Part shown: positions 1 through 6,523 of the stretch, piece by piece
Position numbering within the stretch: the first letter of the stretch is position 1
Layout of the letters: each line of letters begins with the position of its first letter
NCBI GenBank assembly: GCA_003520455.1
Contig: DOUV01000242.1
Span: forward strand, 5,726-12,403
Length of the DNA: 6,678 nucleotides
Reading direction: 5' to 3'
From: Chloroflexota bacterium
GTDB lineage: Bacteria > Chloroflexota > Anaerolineae > Ardenticatenales > Ardenticatenaceae
Notes under the pieces: generated by a model
Told to the model about the DNA's origin: nothing
Seen by the model: the letters and a program-made list of their open reading frames with translations, nothing else
Database searches by the model: none
Program-made: the position numbers and the translations under genes

Positions 1-43
1 GATGACTTGACCGGTGCTCTAGGGTTACCTTTGCATACCTAAC

Positions 44-96
44 TACTGCATAGAGCAGGCTGCAGTACGCCGAGCAGTATTAGCCAAAGTATTGCT
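44..96. promoter_or_regulatory. Paired dyads in the leader of the ABC/hyu operon (possible operator or leader hairpins)
   Basis: Four related heptamers lie within 53 bases: TACTGCA (44-50), TGCAGTA (61-67), AGCAGTA (73-79) and TATTGCT (90-96). The first two form a perfect 7-bp inverted repeat with a 10-nt spacer. The last two form a 7-bp stem with one G-T wobble, also with a 10-nt spacer. The pair lies just upstream of the first gene's ribosome-binding site. This could be a pair of operator sites for a dimeric regulator or two small leader RNA hairpins. The repeats are seen directly; the function is inference. No convincing sigma70 promoter could be placed beside them. Confidence 0.35.
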
Positions 97-113
97 GACA
101 GAAGAGGAAGCGA

Positions 114-2204
114 ATGCTGGGCTGGAATCAATCGTCCCAGGCCATCACGACGGCTGCACAGGGATCTGTGACTCCGAGAGTCGACTTCGACGTCGAGGGC
201 AGAGCCAGGCCGCTGCTAGAAGTCCGCGATCTACGGATGCAGTATGAGACATCCGGGGGGCTCATCCATGCCGTCGACGGAATCTCGTTCAGCGTCGCAC
301 CCCACCAGGCTATCGGGTTGGTGGGGGAATCGGGCTGTGGCAAAAGCTCGGTCGCCCGCTCGATTCTGCGGCTCCTGCCGGAGAACGGGCAGATCGTCGG
401 AGGCGAGGTGCTCTTCGAGGGCGAGAATCTGCTGGCCTTGAGCGAAGAGCAGATGCGCCGGGTCCGCTGGAAACAGGTCGCAATGATCTTCCAGAGCGCC
501 ATGAACGCTCTCAACCCCGTCCTACCGCTCGGGGAGCAACTGGTCGAGGCGCTGGAGGCCCACACGCCGGTGGAGCACCCTGAGGCGCTCAAGCGTGCGG
601 GCGAGCTTCTAGGAATGGTTGGCATTGCGCGCGAGCGGATGGCGAGCTATCCGCACGAGATGAGCGGTGGGATGCGGCAGCGGGCGATCATCGCGATGAG
701 CCTGATGTGCAATCCCAAGCTGATTATCGCCGACGAGCCCACGACGGCTCTCGACGTTGTGATGCAAGCCCAGATCCTGCGCGAGATCAAGACGCTCCAG
801 CGGCAACTTGGGCTCGGCCTGGTACTTATCACCCATGACATCTACGTGGTCTCTCAGGTCTGCGACACGGTTGCCGTGATGTACGGCGGCGAGATCGTCG
901 AGCAGGGGCCGGTCGACTCGGTCTTTGGGAGTCCCACGCACCCGTACACGGCGGCGCTCCTGCGCTCCTGCCCAAACGTGCGTGGTCCCAAGCGGGATTT
1001 AGTGGCGCTGCGTGGCTCGCCGCCCGACCTCGTCGCCCCGCCAGCCGGCTGTCGCTTTGCACCACGCTGTCCCTCCCGGCAGGACGTCTGCGAGCAGCCC
1101 GTTCCCACCGTGGCGCTGCAGGCGGACCGCACCAGCCTCTGCCATTTCGCCGGCTCGCTCGACTTCGATACGGCGCGCTTCCCGGTTGTCCAGCACGAGC
1201 AGAAGGCAGTTGTGAGTAACGAGACGCTGGTGCGCGCGACCGGACTCCAAAAGCGGTTCCCGGTGCGTACCGGCCTCCTGGCGTCCCTGATCGGCGGCAA
1301 GAGGCAGTTCGTCCACGCCGTCGACGGCGTCGATTTCGAGATCCGCCGGGGCGAGATTCTGGGTCTGGTTGGCGAGAGTGGTTGCGGGAAGACAACCACC
1401 GGCATGATCCTCTCGCTGCTGGAGAGCCCGACCAGCGGGGCGGTGAGCTTCGACGGGGCCGAATTACACACCCTGGCCCGCCGCGACCTGGTTACCTTTC
1501 GCCGACGCGTGCAGCCTATCTTCCAGGATCCCTACGAATCCATCAACCCCCGCATGCGGGTCCTCGACGTCATCGGTGAGCCACTGGCGATTCACAGCAT
1601 CGGCGCCTCGCCCGCCGAGCGCCGAGCGCGCGTCTTCGAGATGCTGGATCTGGTGGGACTCAAGCCACCGGAGGACTTCGTTGGCAAGTTTCCGCACCAA
1701 CTCAGCGGCGGTCAGCGGCAGAGAGTCGCCATCGCGCGTGCCATGATCTTGCATCCGGAACTGGTCGTCGCAGATGAGCCGGTTTCGATGCTCGACGCCT
1801 CAGCCCGCTCAGGGGTCATGCAGCTGATGCTCGAGCTGTGCCGCAAGCTGGCGGTGAGCTACCTGCTGATTACCCACGATCTGGCGATTGCCCGCTACAT
1901 GTGCGACCGCATTGCCATTATGTACCTCGGGCGCGTCGTGGAGATTGGGCCAACTGAGGAGTTGATTGCCAATCCGCAGCACCCATACACCAGGATCCTG
2001 CTGTCAGCCGTTCCGACGGCCCACACCGACCTGGCCGGAGGGGAGCTGGAGATCGTCGGCGAGCCGCCCAACCCGATCCACATCCCATCCGGCTGTCGCT
2101 TTCACACCCGCTGCCCGGTCGCGCAGCACCCCATCTGCAGCCAGGAGATCCCGCGTCTGGTCGAGCGCGGCACCGGGCACCCCGTTGCCTGTCATCTGGC
2201 ATAA
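114..2204 (+). CDS. Fused peptide/nickel-type ABC transporter ATP-binding protein (DppD-DppF-like, two NBDs)
   Basis: This cytoplasmic subunit would bind and hydrolyse ATP to drive a peptide/opine/nickel-family importer. The 696-residue chain holds two complete ATPase domains. Domain 1 (about 34-345) has Walker A GESGCGKSS (71-79), Q-loop Q127, signature SGGMRQR (184-190), Walker B with D207-E208, and H-loop H241. Domain 2 (about 371-696) has Walker A GESGCGKTT (420-428), Q471, LSGGQRQR (530-537), D554-E555 and H588. Each half ends in the oligopeptide-transporter C-terminal region with HPYT and four cysteines (C313, C319, C326, C343; C661, C667, C675, C693). In DppD-type proteins such cysteines bind an iron-sulfur cluster. 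The ATG at 114 follows AGAGGAAG with good spacing. About 33 residues precede the first domain. Fused two-NBD proteins of this kind are known (for example GsiA and YejF). No permease or binding protein is in the window, so the transported substrate cannot be read from it. It leads the hyu genes and is probably co-transcribed with them. Confidence 0.93.
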   Translation: MLGWNQSSQAITTAAQGSVTPRVDFDVEGRARPLLEVRDLRMQYETSGGLIHAVDGISFSVAPHQAIGLVGESGCGKSSVARSILRLLPENGQIVGGEVLFEGENLLALSEEQMRRVRWKQVAMIFQSAMNALNPVLPLGEQLVEALEAHTPVEHPEALKRAGELLGMVGIARERMASYPHEMSGGMRQRAIIAMSLMCNPKLIIADEPTTALDVVMQAQILREIKTLQRQLGLGLVLITHDIYVVSQVCDTVAVMYGGEIVEQGPVDSVFGSPTHPYTAALLRSCPNVRGPKRDLVALRGSPPDLVAPPAGCRFAPRCPSRQDVCEQPVPTVALQADRTSLCHFAGSLDFDTARFPVVQHEQKAVVSNETLVRATGLQKRFPVRTGLLASLIGGKRQFVHAVDGVDFEIRRGEILGLVGESGCGKTTTGMILSLLESPTSGAVSFDGAELHTLARRDLVTFRRRVQPIFQDPYESINPRMRVLDVIGEPLAIHSIGASPAERRARVFEMLDLVGLKPPEDFVGKFPHQLSGGQRQRVAIARAMILHPELVVADEPVSMLDASARSGVMQLMLELCRKLAVSYLLITHDLAIARYMCDRIAIMYLGRVVEIGPTEELIANPQHPYTRILLSAVPTAHTDLAGGELEIVGEPPNPIHIPSGCRFHTRCPVAQHPICSQEIPRLVERGTGHPVACHLA
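1201..1214 (+). promoter_or_regulatory. Internal SD-like site plus in-frame GTG at the fusion joint
   Basis: Inside the fused ATPase gene, AGAAGG (1201-1206) lies five bases before an in-frame GTG (1212-1214, residue 367). This is the point where the second ATPase domain begins. A protein started here would be about 330 residues, the usual length of a stand-alone DppF/OppF. It may be the scar of a former gene start, or it may still give a second, shorter product. The sequence elements are visible; their use is inference. Confidence 0.35.
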
Positions 2205-2227
2205 CCAGTAGAAGCGAGACAACGCAG

Positions 2228-2260
2228 GCGCCGGCGGCACGAGCTGGCCGCCGTTGGCGC
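2228..2260 (+). other. Intercistronic hairpin between the ABC gene and hyuA
   Basis: GCGCC-GGCGGC (2228-2238) pairs with GCCGCC (2247-2252) and GGCGC (2256-2260). This gives 11 G-C pairs, an 8-nt loop and a 3-nt bulge (GTT) on the right arm. No T-run follows, so it does not look like a simple intrinsic terminator. It sits in the 75-nt gap and ends ten bases before the AGGA of the next ribosome-binding site. It could stabilise mRNA ends after processing or reduce read-through. The pairing is seen; the role is inferred. Confidence 0.5.
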
Positions 2261-2279
2261 GTCCACCTTAGGATGAGCA

Positions 2280-4280
2280 ATGAGAATCGGTATCGACATC
2301 GGCGGGACGTTCACCGACCTGGTGATTTTCGATGAGGTGAGCGGAACACTGCAGACCCACAAGGTACTTTCAACCCCGCAGGACCCGGCGCAGGGGGTGT
2401 TTGACGGTCTCCGGATCGTGCAGAACGGGCGCTGGCAGGTCGTGCATGGCTCGACCGTGGCGACCAACGCCCTGCTAGAGCGCAAGGGCGCCCGCACCGC
2501 TCTGGTCACCACCCGCGGCTTCCGCGACATTCTAGCGATCGGCCGGCAGAATCGCGACGCCATCTACGACTTCTTTGCGGATCGACCCGAGCCACTCATT
2601 CCCGCCGAACGGCGGCTGGCAGTGGACGAGCGAATCGACCATCACGGCGACGTGCTTGTCCCGCTCGATCCCGAGTCCTTGGACGAGCTGGTAGAAGAAC
2701 TCCACTCCCTTGAGGTCGAGTCCGTGGCCATCTCGCTGCTCTTCTCGTTTCTGCGTCCCGAACACGAGCGCCTGATCGCCGGGAAGCTCCGCGCGGCCGG
2801 TTTCGTCGTCTCGCCGTCGAGCGAGATTCTCCCCGAATTCCGCGAGTACGAGCGCACCAGTACCACCGTGATCAACGCCTACGTGGCCCCGATCATGGAT
2901 CGCTATCTGCGCCGGCTGGAGGTGGAGCTGGATGCCGACGACTTCCGCATCATGCAGTCCAACGGGGGCAGCATCCACACCACCCAGGCGCGCACCCAGG
3001 CCGTCCGGACGATCCTGTCCGGGCCAGCCGGAGGCGTGGTCGGTGCCCACTCGGTCGCCGCTGCGGCCGGCTTCGACCGGATCATCTCTTTCGACATGGG
3101 AGGCACGTCCACTGACGTCTCGCTCTGCGATGGGGGAATCCGGGTTACTTCGGAGGGCGAGATCGGCGGCCTGCCGATCCGTGTGCCAATGCTCGACATT
3201 CATACCGTCGGCTCCGGGGGCGGCTCCATTGCCAGGGTCGACGCGGGCGGCGCGCTACGTGTCGGTCCCGCGAGCGCAGGTGCCAGCCCCGGCCCGGTCT
3301 GCTACGGTCTGGACGGGACCCGTCCCACCGTCACCGATGCAAACCTGGTGCTTGGGCGGCTCGCGCCCGACTTCTTTCTCGGTGGGAGGATGCGGCTGGC
3401 GGAAGAAGGGGCCCGCGCGGCGCTGGGAGAGCTGGCCGCCGAGGCCGGTCTGGCCGCGCGCAATGGACTCGACGCGGCTCAGGTGGCTGCCCTGGGGGTG
3501 ATTCAGGTCGCGAACGCCCATATGGAGCGCGCTCTGCGCGTGATCTCAGTCGAACGCGGCCACGATCCAGCCGACTTCACGCTCGTTTCGTTCGGGGGCA
3601 CGGGCGGGCTCCACGCCTGCGACTTGGCGCGCGGTCTTGGCATCCCGCGGGTTCTCGTGCCGAGCGCGGCCTCGACGCTCTCCGCCTTTGGCATGCTGAT
3701 CTCCGACGTCGTCAAAGACTATGTGCAGACAGTCATGCTGCCGGGCAACACACCGCTTGCTGAGCTGGAACAGCGACTGGCCCCACTCGTGGAGCGGGCC
3801 TGGCACGAGATCGTGGCCGAGCAGGTCGCGGCCGAGCGGGTGGCACTCCAATGTGAGCTCGATATGCGCTACGTCGGCCAGGCCTACGAGCTGACGATCC
3901 CCCTCAACGGCGGGAACGTGCACGAGGCCTTTCACGCTGCCCATCACCAGGCCTATGGCCACAGTGAGCCCTCGGCGCCGGTCGAGATCGTCAACCTCCG
4001 GCTCCGCGCCGTCGGCCGCGTGCCGCAGCCAGTGCTGGCGGAAGAGCCCTGCGCGTCCGCCGATCCCTCCCCAGCCTATCTAACACACCGCCCGGTCGTC
4101 CTGGCTGACGGTGTTGCCGACGTTCCCTTCTACCGGGGAGACACGTTGCGCCCGGGGAATGTGGTCGCAGGGTCGGCGGTCATCGTCCAAAAGGACACAA
4201 CGATCTTCCTGGCCAGAGGCGACTCTGCCCAGGTGGATCCACACGCCAATCTCGTCATCAGCCTCAGCGGGAGCGTCTGA
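2280..4280 (+). CDS. hyuA: Hydantoinase/oxoprolinase family protein, A subunit (HyuA-type, ATP-binding)
   Basis: This is the ATP-using subunit of the family that includes N-methylhydantoinase, 5-oxoprolinase and caprolactamase. These enzymes phosphorylate a cyclic amide so that the partner B subunit can open it. The 666 residues are near the usual HyuA length. Visible landmarks are the ASKHA phosphate motif DIGGTFTD (6-13), GSTVATNALLERKGA (58-71 region), LPEFREYERTST (184-195), the SGPAGGVVGA stretch (247-256), DMGGTSTDVS (272-281), the glycine-rich TVGSGGGSIA (309-318), and GPASAGASPGPVCYG (329-343). The late motif reads FGGTGGLHA (438-446), where family members usually have FGGAGPLHA. The ATG at 2280 is preceded by AGGA six bases upstream. 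The B subunit begins one base after the stop, which is typical of an obligate pair. The substrate is not identifiable from sequence. An acetone/acetophenone carboxylase role is less likely because no third subunit follows. Confidence 0.92.
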   Translation: MRIGIDIGGTFTDLVIFDEVSGTLQTHKVLSTPQDPAQGVFDGLRIVQNGRWQVVHGSTVATNALLERKGARTALVTTRGFRDILAIGRQNRDAIYDFFADRPEPLIPAERRLAVDERIDHHGDVLVPLDPESLDELVEELHSLEVESVAISLLFSFLRPEHERLIAGKLRAAGFVVSPSSEILPEFREYERTSTTVINAYVAPIMDRYLRRLEVELDADDFRIMQSNGGSIHTTQARTQAVRTILSGPAGGVVGAHSVAAAAGFDRIISFDMGGTSTDVSLCDGGIRVTSEGEIGGLPIRVPMLDIHTVGSGGGSIARVDAGGALRVGPASAGASPGPVCYGLDGTRPTVTDANLVLGRLAPDFFLGGRMRLAEEGARAALGELAAEAGLAARNGLDAAQVAALGVIQVANAHMERALRVISVERGHDPADFTLVSFGGTGGLHACDLARGLGIPRVLVPSAASTLSAFGMLISDVVKDYVQTVMLPGNTPLAELEQRLAPLVERAWHEIVAEQVAAERVALQCELDMRYVGQAYELTIPLNGGNVHEAFHAAHHQAYGHSEPSAPVEIVNLRLRAVGRVPQPVLAEEPCASADPSPAYLTHRPVVLADGVADVPFYRGDTLRPGNVVAGSAVIVQKDTTIFLARGDSAQVDPHANLVISLSGSV

Positions 4281-4281
4281 T

Positions 4282-5856
4282 ATGTACGATCCGATTCGAC
4301 TCGAGGTCTTCAAGCATCTCTTTGCCTCCATGGCCGAAGAGATGGGCATGGTGCTCCGGCGCACAGGCTACTCGCCCAATATCAAAGAGCGACGGGATTT
4401 CTCCTGCGCCCTTTTCGACGCAGATGGCAACATGATTGCCCAGGCAGCGCATATTCCGGTCCACCTCGGCGCGATGCCGACGTCGGTGCGCGCGGCTGTC
4501 GAGGCTCTGCCCTTTGCGCCGGGGGATGTCGTCATCCTCAACGATCCGTTTCACGGCGGGACTCACCTGCCGGACATCACGTTGATCTCGCCGATCTTCG
4601 TGGGCGCCGGCCGGTCGCGGCAGCTCATGGGCTTCGCGGCCAACCGTGCCCATCACTCTGACGTTGGGGGGCTGGCGCCCGGCTCGATGCCGCTCTCCCA
4701 GGAGCTCTATCAAGAGGGCGTGATCATCCCACCGCTCAAGCTAGCCGAAGGTGGGCGGATCAACCAGGGCCTACTGGATCTGTTGCTCGCCAACGTCCGG
4801 ACGCCCGACGAGCGCGCCGGGGACATCCGGGCACAGCTGGCAGCCAACCGCAAGGGCGCCGAGCGGATGCAGGCGCTCGTCGCCAAGTACGGACGGGACG
4901 AGATCGAGCGCGCCATGGGTGCACTGCTGATCTATGCCGAGCAGATGACCCGCCGGCTGCTTGGCACGCTCCCCGACGGCACGTATCGCTTCTGCGATCG
5001 CCTCGATAATGACGGGGTCGACCTCGAGCCGGCCGAAATCGTCGTCGCCATCACCATCGAGGGCGAGCAAGCGAAAGTCGATTTCACCGGCACCTCTCCC
5101 CAGCGGAAGGGGAGCGTCAACGCAGTCTACTCGATCACCCTCTCGGCCACCTGCTACGTCTTCCGGGCGCTGATCGGCCTGGATATTCCGGCCAACAGTG
5201 GTTGTCTCGCGCCGATCCAAGTGATAGCCCCGGAGGGGACGCTGGTCAACGCGCGGCCGCCGGCTGCAGTGGCCGGCGGCAACGTCGAGACCTCACAGCG
5301 CATCACCGACGTTCTGCTCGGCGCCCTGGCGAAGGCCTGCCCCGAGCGAGTGCCGAGCGCCAGCCAGGGAACGATGAATAATCTGACCATCGGCGGTTGG
5401 GATGCCGAGCGTCGCCGCCCGTACGCGTACTATGAAACGATCGGCGGGGGTATGGGCGCCCGCCCCGGCAAGGACGGGGCCGACGCGATCCAGACCCACA
5501 TGACCAACACGATGAACACGCCGGTCGAGGCCCTGGAGTACAGCTACCCCGTGCGGGTACAGCGCTATGAGATCCGCCGTGGTGCCGGCGGTCGCGGGCG
5601 CTTTCGGGGGGGCGACGGCATCCGCCGAGACATCGAGTTCACACAGGAAGCACAGGTCACCATTCTCTCAGAGCGGCGCAGGTTTCCCCCCTACGGTCTG
5701 GCCGGGGGCGGGCCCGGCCAGACCGGACGTAACGTACTCCTCCGCGATGGAGAAGAGCACGAACTGCCCGGTAAGGTGAGCCTGAGGGTGAGAGCGGGCG
5801 ATGTGCTCAGTATTCAGACCCCAGGCGGCGGGGGGTATGGCAGCGAAGGAAGCTAA
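4282..5856 (+). CDS. hyuB: Hydantoinase/oxoprolinase family protein, B subunit (HyuB-type)
   Basis: This is the partner of the upstream A subunit and should carry out the ring-opening or hydrolytic half of the ATP-dependent reaction in the cytoplasm. I start it at ATG 4282, one base after the hyuA stop, because GGGAG (4269-4273) lies eight bases upstream and the protein then opens with the family's normal [10 protein letters not shown]. The frame is open further back to 4111, but that part is only a shadow of hyuA. The 524 residues are full length. Landmarks are [20 protein letters not shown] (27-46), [11 protein letters not shown] (56-66), [12 protein letters not shown] (87-98), HHSDVGG (124-130), NSGC (305-308), [10 protein letters not shown] (331-340), the [17 protein letters not shown] stretch (385-401), [14 protein letters not shown] (433-446) and the typical tail TPGGGGYG (513-520). 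The His/Asp residues in the NDPFHGG and HHSDVGG segments are likely metal ligands, as in related B subunits (family knowledge). The exact substrate is unknown. Confidence 0.93.
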   Translation: MYDPIRLEVFKHLFASMAEEMGMVLRRTGYSPNIKERRDFSCALFDADGNMIAQAAHIPVHLGAMPTSVRAAVEALPFAPGDVVILNDPFHGGTHLPDITLISPIFVGAGRSRQLMGFAANRAHHSDVGGLAPGSMPLSQELYQEGVIIPPLKLAEGGRINQGLLDLLLANVRTPDERAGDIRAQLAANRKGAERMQALVAKYGRDEIERAMGALLIYAEQMTRRLLGTLPDGTYRFCDRLDNDGVDLEPAEIVVAITIEGEQAKVDFTGTSPQRKGSVNAVYSITLSATCYVFRALIGLDIPANSGCLAPIQVIAPEGTLVNARPPAAVAGGNVETSQRITDVLLGALAKACPERVPSASQGTMNNLTIGGWDAERRRPYAYYETIGGGMGARPGKDGADAIQTHMTNTMNTPVEALEYSYPVRVQRYEIRRGAGGRGRFRGGDGIRRDIEFTQEAQVTILSERRRFPPYGLAGGGPGQTGRNVLLRDGEEHELPGKVSLRVRAGDVLSIQTPGGGGYGSEGS

Positions 5857-6217
5857 GGGGCCTTCGGCTTCGCATCAGCGGTCGTGAACAATAGTACACC
5901 GAGGGCCAGGAAGCCAGCATGCTGCCGGGCACGTCGCCCGTCTGGTGGAACAATGCCCTTCGGAATTGCACGTCCTCCTCGAATTCAGGCCGGCACCAAG
6001 AATCGAAGCGTTCTTTGAGAACTTCTTCGGTTTTGGCAAGGATGGCGAGACCGAAAAGCAAGGCTTGCCGATTCTGTTCCAGATTGCCCTCTTGTTTCAG
6101 GGATTCAACGACAAAATGCGGCTGCCACCGTTGCTCTTTGGCCGACTGCTTCCTATGCTGGCGCCGGGCGGCCGGTTGCCTGGCTGACGGGGCACTTCCC
6201 CTGGAGTATAGTAACAC
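5807..6217 (-). pseudogene. Unrecognised minus-strand reading frame, possibly a gene remnant
   Basis: I do not recognise this protein. A 136-codon minus-strand frame starts at GTG 6217 with no convincing ribosome-binding site. Residues about 21-92 are rich in Glu, Gln, Lys, Leu and Ala and look helical, with stretches such as KEQRWQPHFVVESLKQEG and EEVLKERFDSW. The last 17 codons or so run antisense into the end of hyuB and look like random translation. If something real was here, it is therefore probably only the middle part. The plus strand over the same bases gives a Phe-rich 80-residue frame, which is what the antisense of a Glu-rich protein looks like; this favours the minus strand. The DNA here is near 51% GC, well below the hyu genes. 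It may be spurious. Confidence 0.22.
5849..5871 (+). terminator. Weak hairpin at the end of hyuB (possible terminator without U-tract)
   Basis: GAAGC (5849-5853) pairs with GCTTC (5867-5871) around a self-complementary AAGGGGCCTT core that includes the hyuB stop codon. An alternative small stem is GCC-TTC-GGC. No run of T follows, so termination here would have to be inefficient or Rho-dependent. It is offered only as the best candidate at the operon's end. Confidence 0.2.
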
Positions 6218-6332
6218 GGCGTACGATACCCCAGTCTTTGGTTAACTCCAGCCGGCGACCCACGCTGAGTCATCGATGGGGCCCCCACCGCCTGTCCGGA
6301 GTTCCGCTCCGCTTCACTCTGTACTACCCGAA
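5857..6332. other. Low-GC region with no intact recognisable gene
   Basis: These 476 bases separate hyuB from the propeller fragment. Counted by hand, 91 of 180 bases between 5941 and 6120 are G or C, against about 62-77% in sampled lines of the operon. The region holds the doubtful minus-strand frame described separately, an opposing Phe-rich plus-strand frame (5945-6187) and a 7-bp inverted repeat at 6201-6251. I see no tRNA, rRNA or clear promoter. It reads as acquired or decayed DNA between the operon and the insertion element. Confidence 0.5.
6201..6251. repeat. Inverted repeat CTGGAGT...ACTCCAG
   Basis: CTGGAGT (6201-6207) is matched by ACTCCAG (6245-6251). Just inside, TAAC (6212-6215) is matched by GTTA (6241-6244). 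The interior is comparatively AT-rich for this replicon. It could be the edge of a small degenerate element or a hairpin between the two minus-strand remnants. An arm of this length could also occur by chance. Confidence 0.25.
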
Positions 6333-6523
6333 TCACCAGTTCTCCGCGGTTCTGCATTGTCCACCTTCCACGTAGAGCAGGTACTGGTTGAAATCGGTGA
6401 TGCTGTTCTCCAGCTTGAGTGTCACGCGCCCTTTGCGGAACCCGGCGAGGTCGGCACAGGCCGGGGGTTGGTCAGCTTGCGCAGGTTCCCAGCGCTGGCG
6501 TCGAGGACATAGATGTCTGAATC
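6333..6523 (-). pseudogene. Beta-propeller (TolB/WD40-like repeat) gene fragment, truncated and frameshifted
   Basis: Reading leftwards from 6523, the minus strand encodes DSDIYVLDASAGNLRKLTN. This is a textbook TolB/PD40-type propeller blade: DIYV, then an Asp-Ala-Gly turn, then LTN. That frame soon stops at 6422-6424. If one C is added to the run that is GGGGG on the plus strand (6463-6467), the protein continues as NPPACADLAGF, then GRVTLKLENSITDFNQYLLY, and ends ...CRTAENW at a TGA (6333-6335). So the fragment is the C-terminal end of a gene with a one-base deletion or sequencing error. Its 5' part is missing at the exact edge of the putative insertion element. Its product would probably be secreted or periplasmic, as many such propellers are, but no N-terminus is available to test this. 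Confidence 0.5.

Noticed and set aside
7..40. TTGACC (7-12) with CATACC (34-39) as a sigma70-type promoter
   Set aside because: The spacer is 21 bases and the -10 match is poor, so I do not call a promoter.
1..42. Possible C-terminal tail of an upstream gene ending at TAA 40-42
   Set aside because: Only 13 codons are visible, and a stop within that distance is expected by chance; no family signal.
829..1395. Long minus-strand frames antisense to the ABC ATPase (829-1395, 854-1471)
   Set aside because: Low-complexity Arg/Ser/Pro-rich translations lie opposite a clearly real gene. They are the usual shadow frames of GC-rich DNA.
2532..3203. 223-codon minus-strand frame antisense to hyuA
   Set aside because: It is opposite strongly conserved HyuA motifs, has no recognisable domain and fits a GC-rich antisense shadow.
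4111..4281. Upstream extension of the B-subunit frame to an ATG at 4111
   Set aside because: It overlaps the well-conserved end of hyuA in another frame and has no B-family sequence. The ATG at 4282 has a good ribosome-binding site and the family's normal N-terminus.
2280..5856. Acetone or acetophenone carboxylase subunits
   Set aside because: The A/B families overlap in sequence, but no third small subunit or further carboxylase gene follows hyuB. A hydantoinase/oxoprolinase-type pair is the simpler call.
5945..6187. Plus-strand 80-codon frame starting at GTG 5945
   Set aside because: Ten Phe in 80 residues, no ribosome-binding site and no known motif. It looks like the antisense of the Glu-rich minus-strand frame.
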